Source: Poseidonocella sp. HB161398
GTDB taxonomy: Bacteria; Pseudomonadota; Alphaproteobacteria; Rhodobacterales; Rhodobacteraceae
DNA: 64,000 nt
Direction of reading: 5' to 3'
Assembly (NCBI RefSeq): GCF_005870025.1
Contig: NZ_VATA01000039.1
Coordinates: forward strand, 1 to 64,000
Within the stretch, counting starts at the first letter, position 1; each line of letters begins with the position of its first letter. A program made the position numbers and the translations under genes. Shown one piece after another: positions 7,444-16,099 of this stretch. The notes under the pieces were generated by a model. The model was not told where the DNA came from. It was given only the letters and a program-made list of their open reading frames with translations, and ran no database searches.

Positions 7444-9702
7444 TCAGTCGCGGGCCAGCGGCGCGCGGTCGGGGTCGTTGCCGGGGCGGATCTCCTGCGG
7501 CAGGGTCAGCTGCGGCACGTCGCCGATCCCCGCGGAGCCGCGGCCCGAAAGCGAGGGCGTCTTCATGAAGAAGTCGTGGCAGCTGAAGGCCGAGGGCTGC
7601 TGCGCCGCCTCGGGGCGGACATAGCGCCCTTCGGGGGTCAGCACCCAGCTATGCGCCTCGTCGCGCAGGTTGGCCGCCATGATCTGCTGCACGATCTGGT
7701 CGCGCACCGTGTCATTGTGGATCTCGACCAGCGTCTCGACCCGGCGGTTGAGGTTGCGGCCCATCCAGTCGGCCGAGGAGATGAAGACCCGCGCCGCGTC
7801 CGAGGGCAGCCCGCCGCCATTGCCGAAGCAGACGATGCGGCTGTGCTCGAGGAAGCGGCCGACGATGGATTTCACCCGGATGTTCTCGGAGAGGCCCTTG
7901 ATCCCCGGCCGCACGCCGCAGATGCCGCGCACGACGAGGCTGACCTTCACCCCTGCCTGGCTGGCGCGGTAGAGCGCGTCGACGACCTCGGGGTCGATCA
8001 CCGCGTTCAACTTCGCCCAGACCTCGGCGGGCCGGCCCTGGGCGGCATGCAGCGCCTCGCGCTCCAGCGCCTCGAGGAGGAAGGGCTTCATCGTGTGGGG
8101 GCTGATCTTCAGGTTCTCCAGCGTGTCGGGCTTGGCGTAGCCCGAGAGGTAGTTGAAGACCCGCGTCGCGTCCCGCCCCAGCGCCTCGTCGCAGGTCAGG
8201 AGGCTGACATCGGTGTAGATGCGCGCGGTGATCGGGTGGTAGTTGCCGGTGCCGTAATGCGAATAGGTCACCAGCCGGCCGTTCTCGCGGCGCACCACCG
8301 AGCTGATCTTGGCATGGGTCTTGTAGTTGGTGAAGCCGTAGACGACATGCACGCCCGCGCGTTCCAGCATCCGGCTCTGGCGGATATTCGCGGCCTCGTC
8401 GAAGCGCGCCTTCAGCTCGACGAGCGCGGTGACCGACTTGCCGTCCTCGGCCGCCTCGCAGAGCGCGGCGACGATCGGGCTGTCCTTCGAGGTGCGGTAG
8501 AGCGTCTGCTTGATCGCCAGCACGTCCGGATCGCGCGCCGCCTGCTGCAGGAAGCGCACCACCATGTCGAAGCTTTCATAGGGATGGTGCAGCAGCATGT
8601 CCTTCTGGCGCACCGCGCCGAAGATGTCGCCGTCGAAATCCTGCACCCGCTCGGGCACGCGCGGCGTGTAGGAGGGCCACATCAGGTCGGGCCGGTTGTC
8701 AAGCACCAGCTCCTTGAGGTCGACCACGCCGATCATCCCCTTGATGTCGACCACCTCGTCATTGCGCAGCCCCAGCTCGCCCAGGATCATCCGGCGCAGC
8801 TCTTCGGGCGCGCCGCCCGAGATCTTCATCCGGATCACCTCGCCGCGGCGGCGGCGCTTCAGCGCGACTTCGAATTCGCGCACCAGATCCTCGGCCTCTT
8901 CCTCCACTTCGAGGTCGGAATTCCGCAGGATCCGGAAGGCGCAGTCGCCGATCAGGTCGTAGCCGGGGAAGAGATGCTCGACATGCATCAAGAGGAGCTC
9001 TTCGAGCGGCAGGAAGCGCTGGCGGCGGGTGCGGTCGGGCGGCAGCGGCAGGAAGCGCGGCACCTGGCCCGGCACCGGCAGCAGCGCGCGCAGATGGCGC
9101 CGGTCGCCGCGCCGCTCCAGCATCAGCGCCAGCGCGAAGCCCGCGGATGGGATGAAGGGGAAGGGATGCGCCGGATCGACGGCCAGCGGCGTCAGCACCG
9201 GGAAGACCTGGGAGAGGAAATGCTGCTCCATCATGGTCCGGTCGGCGGCGTTGAGCCCCTTGCGGCCGACGACGACGATGCCCTCGGCCTCCATCTCCTG
9301 GCGCAGCTTGTTCCAGCAGCGCTGCTGCTCCTGCATCAGCGCGCGGGCATCGGCATCGATCAGCGCCAGCTGCTCGGCCGGGGTGCGTCCGTCGGCGGCG
9401 GGGGTCGTGATGCCGGAATTGGCCAGCTCCCGCAGGCCCGCGACGCGCACCGTGTAGAATTCGTCGAGATTGTTCGCGGAGATCGAGACAAAGCGCAGCC
9501 GCTCCAGCAGCGGCACGGTCGGATTGTCGGCCTCTTCGAGCACGCGCCAGTTGAAGGCCAGCCAGCTGAGTTCGCGGTTGGAAAAGCGCTGCGGAAGCTC
9601 GGGGTCGAATCCGGCAAGCTCCGCCGGTTCGGGGAAATCGGCGTTCAGGAAATCTGCTGTATTCAGGGCGGCGGGGGCCGCCGGTGGAAACGCGATAGTA
9701 AT
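7444..9702 (-). CDS. ppk: Polyphosphate kinase 1, apparent AUU start
   Basis: 752 residues from the proposed start. PPK1 signatures: RFSNRELSWLAFNWRVLEEA (N-terminal domain), VRFLQQAARDPDVLAIKQTL, the catalytic-histidine region VTYSHYGTGNYHPITARIYT, and HSRIVCFGNGG. It makes polyphosphate reversibly from ATP. There is no ATG, GTG or TTG in the frame between the 3' part of hda and the conserved domain. The best site is an ATT at 9702-9700, preceded by AAGGAGG (9709-9715) with 6-base spacing; a CTG at 9666 has no ribosome site. ppk then overlaps the end of hda by 40 bases, implying translational coupling. The C-terminal tail of about 45 residues is unconserved in style. Confidence 0.93.
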   Translation of the reverse strand: MTIAFPPAAPAALNTADFLNADFPEPAELAGFDPELPQRFSNRELSWLAFNWRVLEEADNPTVPLLERLRFVSISANNLDEFYTVRVAGLRELANSGITTPAADGRTPAEQLALIDADARALMQEQQRCWNKLRQEMEAEGIVVVGRKGLNAADRTMMEQHFLSQVFPVLTPLAVDPAHPFPFIPSAGFALALMLERRGDRRHLRALLPVPGQVPRFLPLPPDRTRRQRFLPLEELLLMHVEHLFPGYDLIGDCAFRILRNSDLEVEEEAEDLVREFEVALKRRRRGEVIRMKISGGAPEELRRMILGELGLRNDEVVDIKGMIGVVDLKELVLDNRPDLMWPSYTPRVPERVQDFDGDIFGAVRQKDMLLHHPYESFDMVVRFLQQAARDPDVLAIKQTLYRTSKDSPIVAALCEAAEDGKSVTALVELKARFDEAANIRQSRMLERAGVHVVYGFTNYKTHAKISSVVRRENGRLVTYSHYGTGNYHPITARIYTDVSLLTCDEALGRDATRVFNYLSGYAKPDTLENLKISPHTMKPFLLEALEREALHAAQGRPAEVWAKLNAVIDPEVVDALYRASQAGVKVSLVVRGICGVRPGIKGLSENIRVKSIVGRFLEHSRIVCFGNGGGLPSDAARVFISSADWMGRNLNRRVETLVEIHNDTVRDQIVQQIMAANLRDEAHSWVLTPEGRYVRPEAAQQPSAFSCHDFFMKTPSLSGRGSAGIGDVPQLTLPQEIRPGNDPDRAPLARD

Positions 9703-10418
9703 TCTGGGCCTCCTTGGGGGTCTGGCCCCTCTTGTTCTTGAGTCAGGAATTCGCGGATCATCGTGCGGTCGATCCGCTTGTGCCGAAGGAGGCTGGCCTG
9801 GTCGAGCGACGCCACGAGGGCGGAGGCTGCGGCAAAGGACCGTTCCATTCGGTGAAGCGCATATTCCACCGTCTCCGGCGGAACTGCAAGCTGGCGGTCG
9901 GAAAAAAGCTTGACCAGGACCATCCTTAGCGTGGCGGTATCGGGATTCGTGACGCGGATCTGTGCAGCCGCGGTCAGGCGGCTGGCGAGATCGGGAAGCC
10001 GCAGCCCCCAGTCCCGCACCGCGCCGCGCCCGGTGACCAGCAGCTTCTGGCGCAGGTCCCGCGCCTGGTTGAAGAGATGGAAGCCGATCTGCTCGCGGAT
10101 CGGCGCGCCGGACAGAAGATGGGCGTCCTCGAGCACCACCGCCGCGCGCTCTGCCGCCCGGGGGACGCTGTCGGCGGCCAGCCGGTCGGCGCGCAGCGCC
10201 AGCGCGCCGGTCTGCTGGGCGAAGATCTCGGCCAGGTGGGTCTTGCCGACATTGGCGGTGCCGCTGAGCACCCGCGGCTCGCCGTCCCAGAAATCCGAGG
10301 TCAGGATCTCGGACAGCGCGTCGGTGTTGCACGGGCCCTCGAAGAAGCTGCCGCGCGTCATGCACACCGTGCCGGCATGGACGTCGAGGACAAGCTGGGC
10401 GTCTTGGGCGTCGGTCAT
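9663..10418 (-). CDS. hda: DnaA-like AAA+ regulator (Hda type)
   Basis: 251 residues. A DnaA-domain-III-like ATPase: Walker-A region VLSGTANVGKTHLAEIF (about 49-65), Walker-B-like AVVLEDAHLL, sensor region LRLPDLASRLTAAAQIRVTNPD and the C-terminal lid. It lacks the DnaA DNA-binding domain. Hda with the sliding clamp promotes ATP hydrolysis by DnaA, limiting re-initiation. Start ATG at 10418 has a GGAG site and lies 10 bp after the perM stop. The last about 13 codons (Pro/Arg-rich) overlap the ppk start. Confidence 0.85.
   Translation of the reverse strand: MTDAQDAQLVLDVHAGTVCMTRGSFFEGPCNTDALSEILTSDFWDGEPRVLSGTANVGKTHLAEIFAQQTGALALRADRLAADSVPRAAERAAVVLEDAHLLSGAPIREQIGFHLFNQARDLRQKLLVTGRGAVRDWGLRLPDLASRLTAAAQIRVTNPDTATLRMVLVKLFSDRQLAVPPETVEYALHRMERSFAAASALVASLDQASLLRHKRIDRTMIREFLTQEQEGPDPQGGPELLSRFHRRPPPP
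9709..9715 (-). promoter_or_regulatory. Strong Shine-Dalgarno that decides the ppk start
   Basis: AAGGAGG on the minus strand, inside the 3' end of hda, ends 6 bases before ATT at 9702. No standard start codon lies at a usable distance, so this site is the main support for AUU initiation. Confidence 0.7.
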
Positions 10419-10428
10419 GGGGCTCCGG

Positions 10429-11526
10429 TCAGTTGCGGGTCTCGTCAGGGGGCGTGCCGGGTCGCCGGGACAGCGCCTCGTAGCCCAGGTAGAGTCGTCC
10501 CGACTTGTACTGCTCGACGAAGAACCGAACAAGAACGCCGATCATCGCGGCCAGCGGCACGGCGACCAGCAGCCCGACGAAGCCGAAGATCGCGCCGAAG
10601 ACCGACAGCGCCAGCAGCAGCCAGACCGGATGCAGCCCGACGGATTCGCCCACGAGCTTGGGCGTGATCAGGTTGCCCTCCAGGAACTGGCCTAGGAAGA
10701 ACACCCCTGCGACCACCGCGATCATCAGGGGCGTGTCCCAGAACTGCACGATCGCCACCCCGAGCGCCAGCACGCCGCCGAGGATCGCGCCGACGAAGGG
10801 GATGAAGGTCACGATCCCCGCCAGCGTGCCGATCAGCATGCCGAAATTCAGCCCCGTCAGCATCAGCCCGATCGCGTAGTAGACGCCCATCACGATGCAG
10901 ACCGTGCCCTGGCCGCGGATGAAGCCCGACAGGGTCTCGTCGATCTCCCCGGCCAGGCGGCGCACGACCGGCGCGTGGTCGCGCGGCAGGAGCTCGTCGA
11001 TCCGGGCGATCATCCGGTCCCAGTCGACCAGCAGGTAGACCGAGACGACCGGCACGATGACGATCAGCGTCAGCACGTTGACCAGGCTCAGCGCCGAGCT
11101 GAGCGCCGTGTTCAAGAGGTCGCCGCCGCGCGATTTCAGCGTCTCGATCACCGAGGACAGGCTCTGCTGCAGGGTCGAGCCCTCCTTCAGCTGCTCGGGG
11201 AAGCGCGTCGCCAGGAAGTCGCGGAAGGCCTGGACATAGCCGGGCAGCGCCTCGACGAAGGAGACCGACTGGTTGACCAGCGCCGGCACGATCAGCAAGA
11301 GGCAGATCGCGAAGACCAGCACGGCGGCGAAGGAGATCACCGTGACCGCCAGCGCCCGGCTCAGCCCCCATAGCTCCAGCCGGTCGGCCACCGGGTCGAG
11401 GAAATAGGCGACGGCCGCGCCGATCACGAAAGGCAGGAGCTGCGGGCCGAGGAACCACAGCACGGCCAGGGTCAGGATGGCGGCGACGCTCCAGATCTTC
11501 GCCTGGGTCTTGGTGGGCAGGGCCAT
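10429..11526 (-). CDS. AI-2E family permease (PerM/YdiK-like)
   Basis: 365 residues with about seven to eight hydrophobic segments, including VAAILTLAVLWFLGPQLLPF and GTLAGIVTFIPFVGAILGGVLALGVAI, the latter being the signature turn of the AI-2E exporter family. Cytoplasmic, basic C-terminus. The substrate is not predictable; the family name comes from TqsA, but many members are unrelated to AI-2 (some are Na+/H+ antiporters). First gene of a perM-hda-ppk operon; this order is common in alphaproteobacteria. Confidence 0.85.
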   Translation of the reverse strand: MALPTKTQAKIWSVAAILTLAVLWFLGPQLLPFVIGAAVAYFLDPVADRLELWGLSRALAVTVISFAAVLVFAICLLLIVPALVNQSVSFVEALPGYVQAFRDFLATRFPEQLKEGSTLQQSLSSVIETLKSRGGDLLNTALSSALSLVNVLTLIVIVPVVSVYLLVDWDRMIARIDELLPRDHAPVVRRLAGEIDETLSGFIRGQGTVCIVMGVYYAIGLMLTGLNFGMLIGTLAGIVTFIPFVGAILGGVLALGVAIVQFWDTPLMIAVVAGVFFLGQFLEGNLITPKLVGESVGLHPVWLLLALSVFGAIFGFVGLLVAVPLAAMIGVLVRFFVEQYKSGRLYLGYEALSRRPGTPPDETRN

Positions 11527-12528
11527 GAAACCTCTCGCTGGTTACCTTGCACGCGGGGCGCGCGGCGGCTGCCGCGCCCTTTGCGGGACTATAGCGGGAA
11601 CTTCCCTGGCAGGGAGGTCCGTTTTCGCCTGCGGCCGCGGCATGGCAGCCGGAAAGGCAGGGTCATCCCGGCCGCGGGCCTTCCGGCAGGTGGCGGGACG
11701 CGCCGCAGCGGGCGGGCCGCGGGCATTGCCGCAAGTGCAGGCGGCCCGGTGAGGCCCGGTTTCGCCATCCTGCTTGTCGCCCTCGCGGCCGCCTCCGCCG
11801 GGGCCGGGGTCTTCGGCGCCATGGACAAGTCAGGGACAAGGCGGTGGCGGCATTTCCCGGGACCGGCGGCTGGCGGAGGTCCGCCGCGATCTGGGCAGGC
11901 GGCGCCGGAGAGGGGGCGGATCTGCCCGGCGCCGCTGCAGTTCCGCGATCCGACACGGCGTTGGCGTCCCGGACTCCGGCTCCGGACCAGTCCGCCGCCG
12001 CCTGGAGCATCAGCCAGGGCAGGGGGGGCGATCCCCGCGGCGCGATCGCCGGTCCGGCGCGGGGGGGCAACTTGCCGGTCAGCGCCGTCCGCCGAGGCGG
12101 TCACGTCACCGGCGGATGGCGCTTCGCCTATCACTCTCCCCGTATAGAGCTTCCCGCCAAGTTGGCTGTCGTGGCGCCGACCGCGGGTGCCCAGCCTAAT
12201 TCGCGGCCTGTCCCGTGCGCTGGGTCCTGGCCTTCGACACGCGGTCCGCCGACGCCGGGCCGCCCGAACGCGCCCCGGCACCCGGCACTGGCGATGCAGG
12301 TGCCGCGGCGACCGGCGGCGGTGCCAGTCGCCGGAGGGACGGCGCGCTGTTCCGCCAGCCTGCCTCCGTCCGGGCATTGGCGGCGCAACCGGGGACGTGC
12401 CGCTGGCCCCCGTGCCGGGGCGCGCGCCCGGCGAACGGGCCCTGCCGGGCCCGAAACCGCCGCCCTCCCTTGCCAAGCGCCGCGCAATCGCCGAAAACCC
12501 GCGCGACCGTTTTCCAAGGGGACCCCAT
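11527..12528. other. 1-kb GC-rich gap, no recognisable gene
   Basis: Lies between the divergent perM and proS. All long frames are compositionally biased (Arg, Pro, Gly, Ala) with no domain, start context or conserved-looking motif. The proS ribosome site AAGGGG sits at 12516-12521. I see no tRNA, strong terminator or exact internal repeat. Confidence 0.55.
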
Positions 12529-13869
12529 ATGCGCCTGAGCCGCTACTTCCTGCCCGTCCTGAAGGAGACGCCCGCCGAGGCGCAGATCGTCAGCCACCGC
12601 CTGATGCTGCGCGCGGGCATGATCAAGCAGGCCTCGGCAGGCATCTATTCCTGGCTGCCGCTGGGCTTCCGCGTGCTGGAGCGCATCCAGCAGATCGTCC
12701 ACGAGGAGCAGGAGCGCGCGGGCCATATCCCGCTCTTGATGCCGACGCTGCAATCGGCGGATCTGTGGCGCGAGTCGGGCCGCTACGACGCCTATGGCGA
12801 GGAAATGCTGCGCATCAAGGACCGCGGCGGCCGCGACCTGCTGTTCAGCCCGACCGCCGAGGAGCTGATCACCGACATCTTCCGCAGCTACGTGAAGTCC
12901 TACAAGGACCTGCCGCTGACGCTCTACCAGATCCAGTGGAAGTTCCGCGACGAGATCCGCCCGCGCTTCGGCGTGATGCGCGGCCGCGAATTCCTGATGA
13001 AGGACGGCTACAACTTCGACCTCACGAAAGAGGCTGCGCTGCACGCCTATAACCGCCATCTGGTCAGCTACCTGCGCACCTACGAGCGGATGGGGCTGAA
13101 GGCGATCCCGATGCGCGCCGACTCGGGCCCGATCGGCGGCGAGGACACGCATGAATTCCTGGTCCTGGCCGAGACCGGCGAATCCGAGGTGTTCTACGAC
13201 AGCGAAGTCACCGATCTGACCTTCGGCGACCGCGCGATCAACTACGACAGCGTCGAGGAATGCGCGGGCGTGCTGGAGGAGTTCACCTCGCGCTATGCCC
13301 GCACCGACGAGACCCATGACGAGGCGGTCTTCAGCCAGATCCCCGAAGAGCGCCGCCGCGTGGCGCGCGGCATCGAGGTCGGCCAGATCTTCTATTTCGG
13401 CACCAAGTATTCCGAGCCGCTCGGCGCCACCGTGCAGGACGGCGACGGCAACAAGGTGCCGGTCCACATGGGCAGCCACGGCATCGGCGTCTCCCGCCTG
13501 CTCGGCGCGCTGATCGAGGCGAACCACGACGACAAGGGCATCATCTGGCCCGAGGGGGTTACCCCGTTCCATTGCGGCATCGTCAATCTCAAGCAGGGCG
13601 ACGCGGCGGCGGATGCGGCCTGCGAGAACCTCTACGACCAGCTGAAGACGGCCGGGCTGGAGCCGCTCTATGACGACCGCGACGAGCGGGCCGGGGCCAA
13701 GTTCGCCACCATGGACCTGATCGGCCTGCCCTGGCGGATCACCGTCGGCCCGCGCGGGCTGAAGAACGGCGTGGTGGAGCTGACCTCGCGGCGGACCGGC
13801 GAAAGCGTGGAGCTCGCCCCCGAGGCGGCGGTGCACCAGGTCGTCGAGATCTACCGCAAGCATCCCTGA
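12529..13869 (+). CDS. proS: Prolyl-tRNA synthetase, short form
   Basis: 446 residues; starts [13 protein letters not shown] after an AAGGGG site. Class II motifs: [15 protein letters not shown] (motif 1 area), [26 protein letters not shown] (motif 2) and [17 protein letters not shown] (motif 3), then an anticodon-binding domain ([29 protein letters not shown]). Motif 2 and motif 3 are joined by a short linker: the roughly 180-residue editing (INS) insertion of E. coli-type ProS is absent, as is usual in alphaproteobacteria. Ala-tRNA(Pro) clearance therefore needs a trans-editing protein, which I do not see in this window. Confidence 0.97.
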   Translation: MRLSRYFLPVLKETPAEAQIVSHRLMLRAGMIKQASAGIYSWLPLGFRVLERIQQIVHEEQERAGHIPLLMPTLQSADLWRESGRYDAYGEEMLRIKDRGGRDLLFSPTAEELITDIFRSYVKSYKDLPLTLYQIQWKFRDEIRPRFGVMRGREFLMKDGYNFDLTKEAALHAYNRHLVSYLRTYERMGLKAIPMRADSGPIGGEDTHEFLVLAETGESEVFYDSEVTDLTFGDRAINYDSVEECAGVLEEFTSRYARTDETHDEAVFSQIPEERRRVARGIEVGQIFYFGTKYSEPLGATVQDGDGNKVPVHMGSHGIGVSRLLGALIEANHDDKGIIWPEGVTPFHCGIVNLKQGDAAADAACENLYDQLKTAGLEPLYDDRDERAGAKFATMDLIGLPWRITVGPRGLKNGVVELTSRRTGESVELAPEAAVHQVVEIYRKHP

Positions 13870-13944
13870 CCGGCCGGACCGGGCGGCCCCTGCCGTCCCG
13901 GTCCCGCCCCTGCGGAACCGGTTTCCGGCGTCCGGCGGGAATTG

Positions 13945-13972
13945 TTGACGCATGGCGAATTAGCGCTATGTC
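13945..13972 (+). promoter_or_regulatory. Candidate sigma-70 promoter of aqpZ
   Basis: TTGACG (13945-13950), 16-bp spacer, TATGTC (13967-13972). A transcript would begin near 13979, about 60 bases before the aqpZ ATG. An in-frame ATG at 13968 lies inside the -10 box, which supports the downstream start. Confidence 0.5.
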
Positions 13973-14039
13973 CCGCTTCCGGTATTCCGCTACTCTTCTG
14001 GCACGCAGCGTCGGGTCTGCGGTCGGGGGAGTGTTAGCA

Positions 14040-14750
14040 ATGTTCAATCGAGCTTTCGCGGAATTCGTGGGAACCTTCTGGCTGGTCTTCGCAGGCTGCG
14101 GCAGCGCCATCCTGGCGGCCGGCGTTGCCGATGTCGGGATCGGCTGGCTGGGCGTCAGCCTGGCCTTCGGCCTCTCGGTGACAACCATGGCCTATGCCGT
14201 GGGCCATATCTCGGGCGGCCATTTCAATCCGGCGGTGACGCTCGGCCTGGCGGTGGCCGGGCGGTTCGACCCCAAGGACGTGGCGCCCTACTGGATCGCG
14301 CAGGTGGCCGGGGCCATCGCGGCGGCGGCGCTTCTCTATTTCATCGTCTCGGGCCAGGCGGATTTCGCCGGGGCTGGCGGCTTTGCCACCAACGGCTTCG
14401 CCGAGGCCTCGCCGCAGCAATTCGGCATGACCGCGGCGATCGTCACCGAGGTGGTGCTGACGGCGGTCTTCGTGGTGGTGATCCTCGGCTCGACCTCGCC
14501 GCGGGCGCCCGCGGGCTTCGCGCCGCTGGCGATCGGCCTGACGCTGACGCTGATCCACATGATCTCGATCCCGATCGACAACACCTCGGTCAATCCGGCG
14601 CGCTCAACCGGCGTGGCGCTCTTCGCCGAAGGGCCGGCGCTTCTGCAGCTCTGGGTCTTCTGGGTGGCGCCGCTGGCGGGCGGGGTGCTCGGGGCGCTGG
14701 TCTGGCAGGGGCTCGAGGACGGCTACAGCGCGGCACACCCGGCCGAGTGA
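14040..14750 (+). CDS. aqpZ: Aquaporin Z-like channel
   Basis: 236 residues with six membrane helices and both half-helix motifs: HFNPAVTLG (about 61-69) and SVNPARSTG (about 184-192). The selectivity filter Arg is the R of NPARS. This fits a water-specific aquaporin. The ATG at 14040 ([20 protein letters not shown] follows) starts just before helix 1 and has a GGGGGAG site; a longer N-terminus would overlap the candidate promoter. Confidence 0.92.
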   Translation: MFNRAFAEFVGTFWLVFAGCGSAILAAGVADVGIGWLGVSLAFGLSVTTMAYAVGHISGGHFNPAVTLGLAVAGRFDPKDVAPYWIAQVAGAIAAAALLYFIVSGQADFAGAGGFATNGFAEASPQQFGMTAAIVTEVVLTAVFVVVILGSTSPRAPAGFAPLAIGLTLTLIHMISIPIDNTSVNPARSTGVALFAEGPALLQLWVFWVAPLAGGVLGALVWQGLEDGYSAAHPAE

Positions 14751-14764
14751 GGCCCGTCGCTGCG

Positions 14765-14786
14765 GGCGGGGGCCCTGTCCCCCGCC
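14765..14786. terminator. Hairpin between convergent aqpZ and tag-like gene
   Basis: GGCGGGGG / CCCCCGCC, perfect 8-bp stem with a 6-base loop, 15 bp after the aqpZ stop. A second small inverted repeat (CCGG..CCGG) follows. No T-tract. Confidence 0.45.
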
Positions 14787-14805
14787 GGACTTGATCCGGC
14801 GGCGC

Positions 14806-15468
14806 CTAGATGCTGGCCGCCAGCACCCGGCTGATCTGGCTCAGCCCGCGGCCTGACTGCTCCGCCCAGGTGTTGAAGGCCGCCTGCACCGCCGCCATCG
14901 CGGCTTTCGAGCCGGGCGCCTTCTCCACCACGCCTTCCGCGACCAGCCGCGCGGTGACATCCTTCGACAGGATGTAGCCGTCGCGGCCCATGGCGCGCAG
15001 CGCATAGGGGCCAGTGCTGCCGCCGAGCCGCGCGCCGCGGGTCTTCAGGAGCGCGATCAGCTCGTGATAGCGCGTGCCCGGCCAGTCGGCGACCACCCGG
15101 CCGATCCCGCCCTCGGCGCGGAGTTCCTGCAGGAAGACGGCATTTTCCTGCACCGCGCGGATCTTGGCGCCATGGCGGACGATGCGGGCATCGGCAAGGA
15201 GCGCGTCGAAGCGGTCATCGGCGATCATCGCGCAGGCATCCGGGTCGAAACCGCCGAAAGCCTCCTCGAAGCCCGGCCATTTCGCCTCGATCACCGACCA
15301 GCTCAGCCCCGGCGCGAAGAGATGCCGGGCGAAACTCGCCAGCCAGCGGTGCTCGGGGATCGCGGCCAGCTCTTCGGGCGGGCGGGGCACGGGCAGCAGC
15401 GCCTCCAGCCTCTCCGTGCCGCCCTTGCGTTCGGCGGCGATGGCGAAGATCTCGTCGAAATGTCTCAT
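14806..15468 (-). CDS. DNA-3-methyladenine glycosylase I-like protein
   Basis: 220 residues. The central part, HLFAPGLSWSVIEAKWPGFEEAFGGFDPDACAMI, resembles the Tag helix-hairpin-helix region (there usually ...LxGLSWxxVLxKRxxFRxAFxxFD), followed by RIVRHGAKIRAVQENAVFLQEL, the segment that in Tag lies near the 3-methyladenine pocket. The zinc-binding Cys/His set of E. coli Tag is not obvious, so this belongs to the Tag-related subgroup found in Rhodobacterales. Probable base-excision repair; biochemical specificity unproven. Confidence 0.7.
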   Translation of the reverse strand: MRHFDEIFAIAAERKGGTERLEALLPVPRPPEELAAIPEHRWLASFARHLFAPGLSWSVIEAKWPGFEEAFGGFDPDACAMIADDRFDALLADARIVRHGAKIRAVQENAVFLQELRAEGGIGRVVADWPGTRYHELIALLKTRGARLGGSTGPYALRAMGRDGYILSKDVTARLVAEGVVEKAPGSKAAMAAVQAAFNTWAEQSGRGLSQISRVLAASI

Positions 15469-15613
15469 CTGGCAGCCTCCGGGCGGGTCCTGGGCCGAAG
15501 CCTAGCGGATCGGCAGGGCAGCGCGTAGCGGAAACGGCCGCGCAGGCGGGATGCCGGGGAGGCGCCCGCGCGGGGGCGGGCGCGGGACGGGGCCCCTTGG
15601 CAGGCGGGCGGCG

Positions 15614-16099
15614 TCAGGGCGCTGCCGCCTCGCGTCCGATCGCCTCGAAGATCGCGTCGAGCTCCTCGGCGGCGGCGGCCAGTGGCGCGCCGCCCTCGTC
15701 CTCGTAGGGGGCGAAGACCGTGCTCGGCAGCTTCCAGGAAAGCGTCGCGGTGCCGTCGGGATTGGCGGTGACATACATCCTCAGCGGCGCCTCGATCATC
15801 GCCGCGGTCGAGAGCCGCAGGATCCGCACGGCGTAGTCGTTGCTGAAGATGCCGATGACCCGGTTGCCGGGAATCTCGATGCCGCGGGCCTTTGCTGCCT
15901 CGGTCGGCCCGGCTTCGGTGACCACGCTCATCCCCTCGGCGGTGGCCGCTTTCTTCACGGCGGCGACGAGCTCGGGATAGGATTTCGAGGTGTCGAGGCT
16001 GGCCCAGCCGGGCCGGTCGATCGCGGCCGTGGCGGGCAGCGCCGCGGCGAGGGCGAGGCAGAGGGCAAGCGGGGCGATGAGCAGGCGGGCAGGGCGCAT
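15614..16099 (-). CDS. Secreted DUF302-family protein
   Basis: 161 residues. Signal peptide at the N-terminus (MRPARLLIAPLALCLALAAA, cleavage near ATA-AI). The mature protein contains the DUF302 pattern SYPELVAAVKKAATAEGMSVV (about 40-60), then NRVIGIFSNDYAVRILRLS and IEAPLRMYVTANPDGTATLSW. DUF302 proteins are small periplasmic or cytoplasmic alpha/beta proteins of unknown function, sometimes near copper or redox genes; nothing nearby helps. Monocistronic. Confidence 0.75.
   Translation of the reverse strand: MRPARLLIAPLALCLALAAALPATAAIDRPGWASLDTSKSYPELVAAVKKAATAEGMSVVTEAGPTEAAKARGIEIPGNRVIGIFSNDYAVRILRLSTAAMIEAPLRMYVTANPDGTATLSWKLPSTVFAPYEDEGGAPLAAAAEELDAIFEAIGREAAAP

Noticed and set aside
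7312-9741. An 809-codon plus-strand frame opposite ppk
   Set aside because: Shadow of ppk, no domain.
11527-12528. A possible protein gene between perM and proS
   Set aside because: Frames exist on both strands but none has conserved motifs, a ribosome site or normal amino-acid composition.
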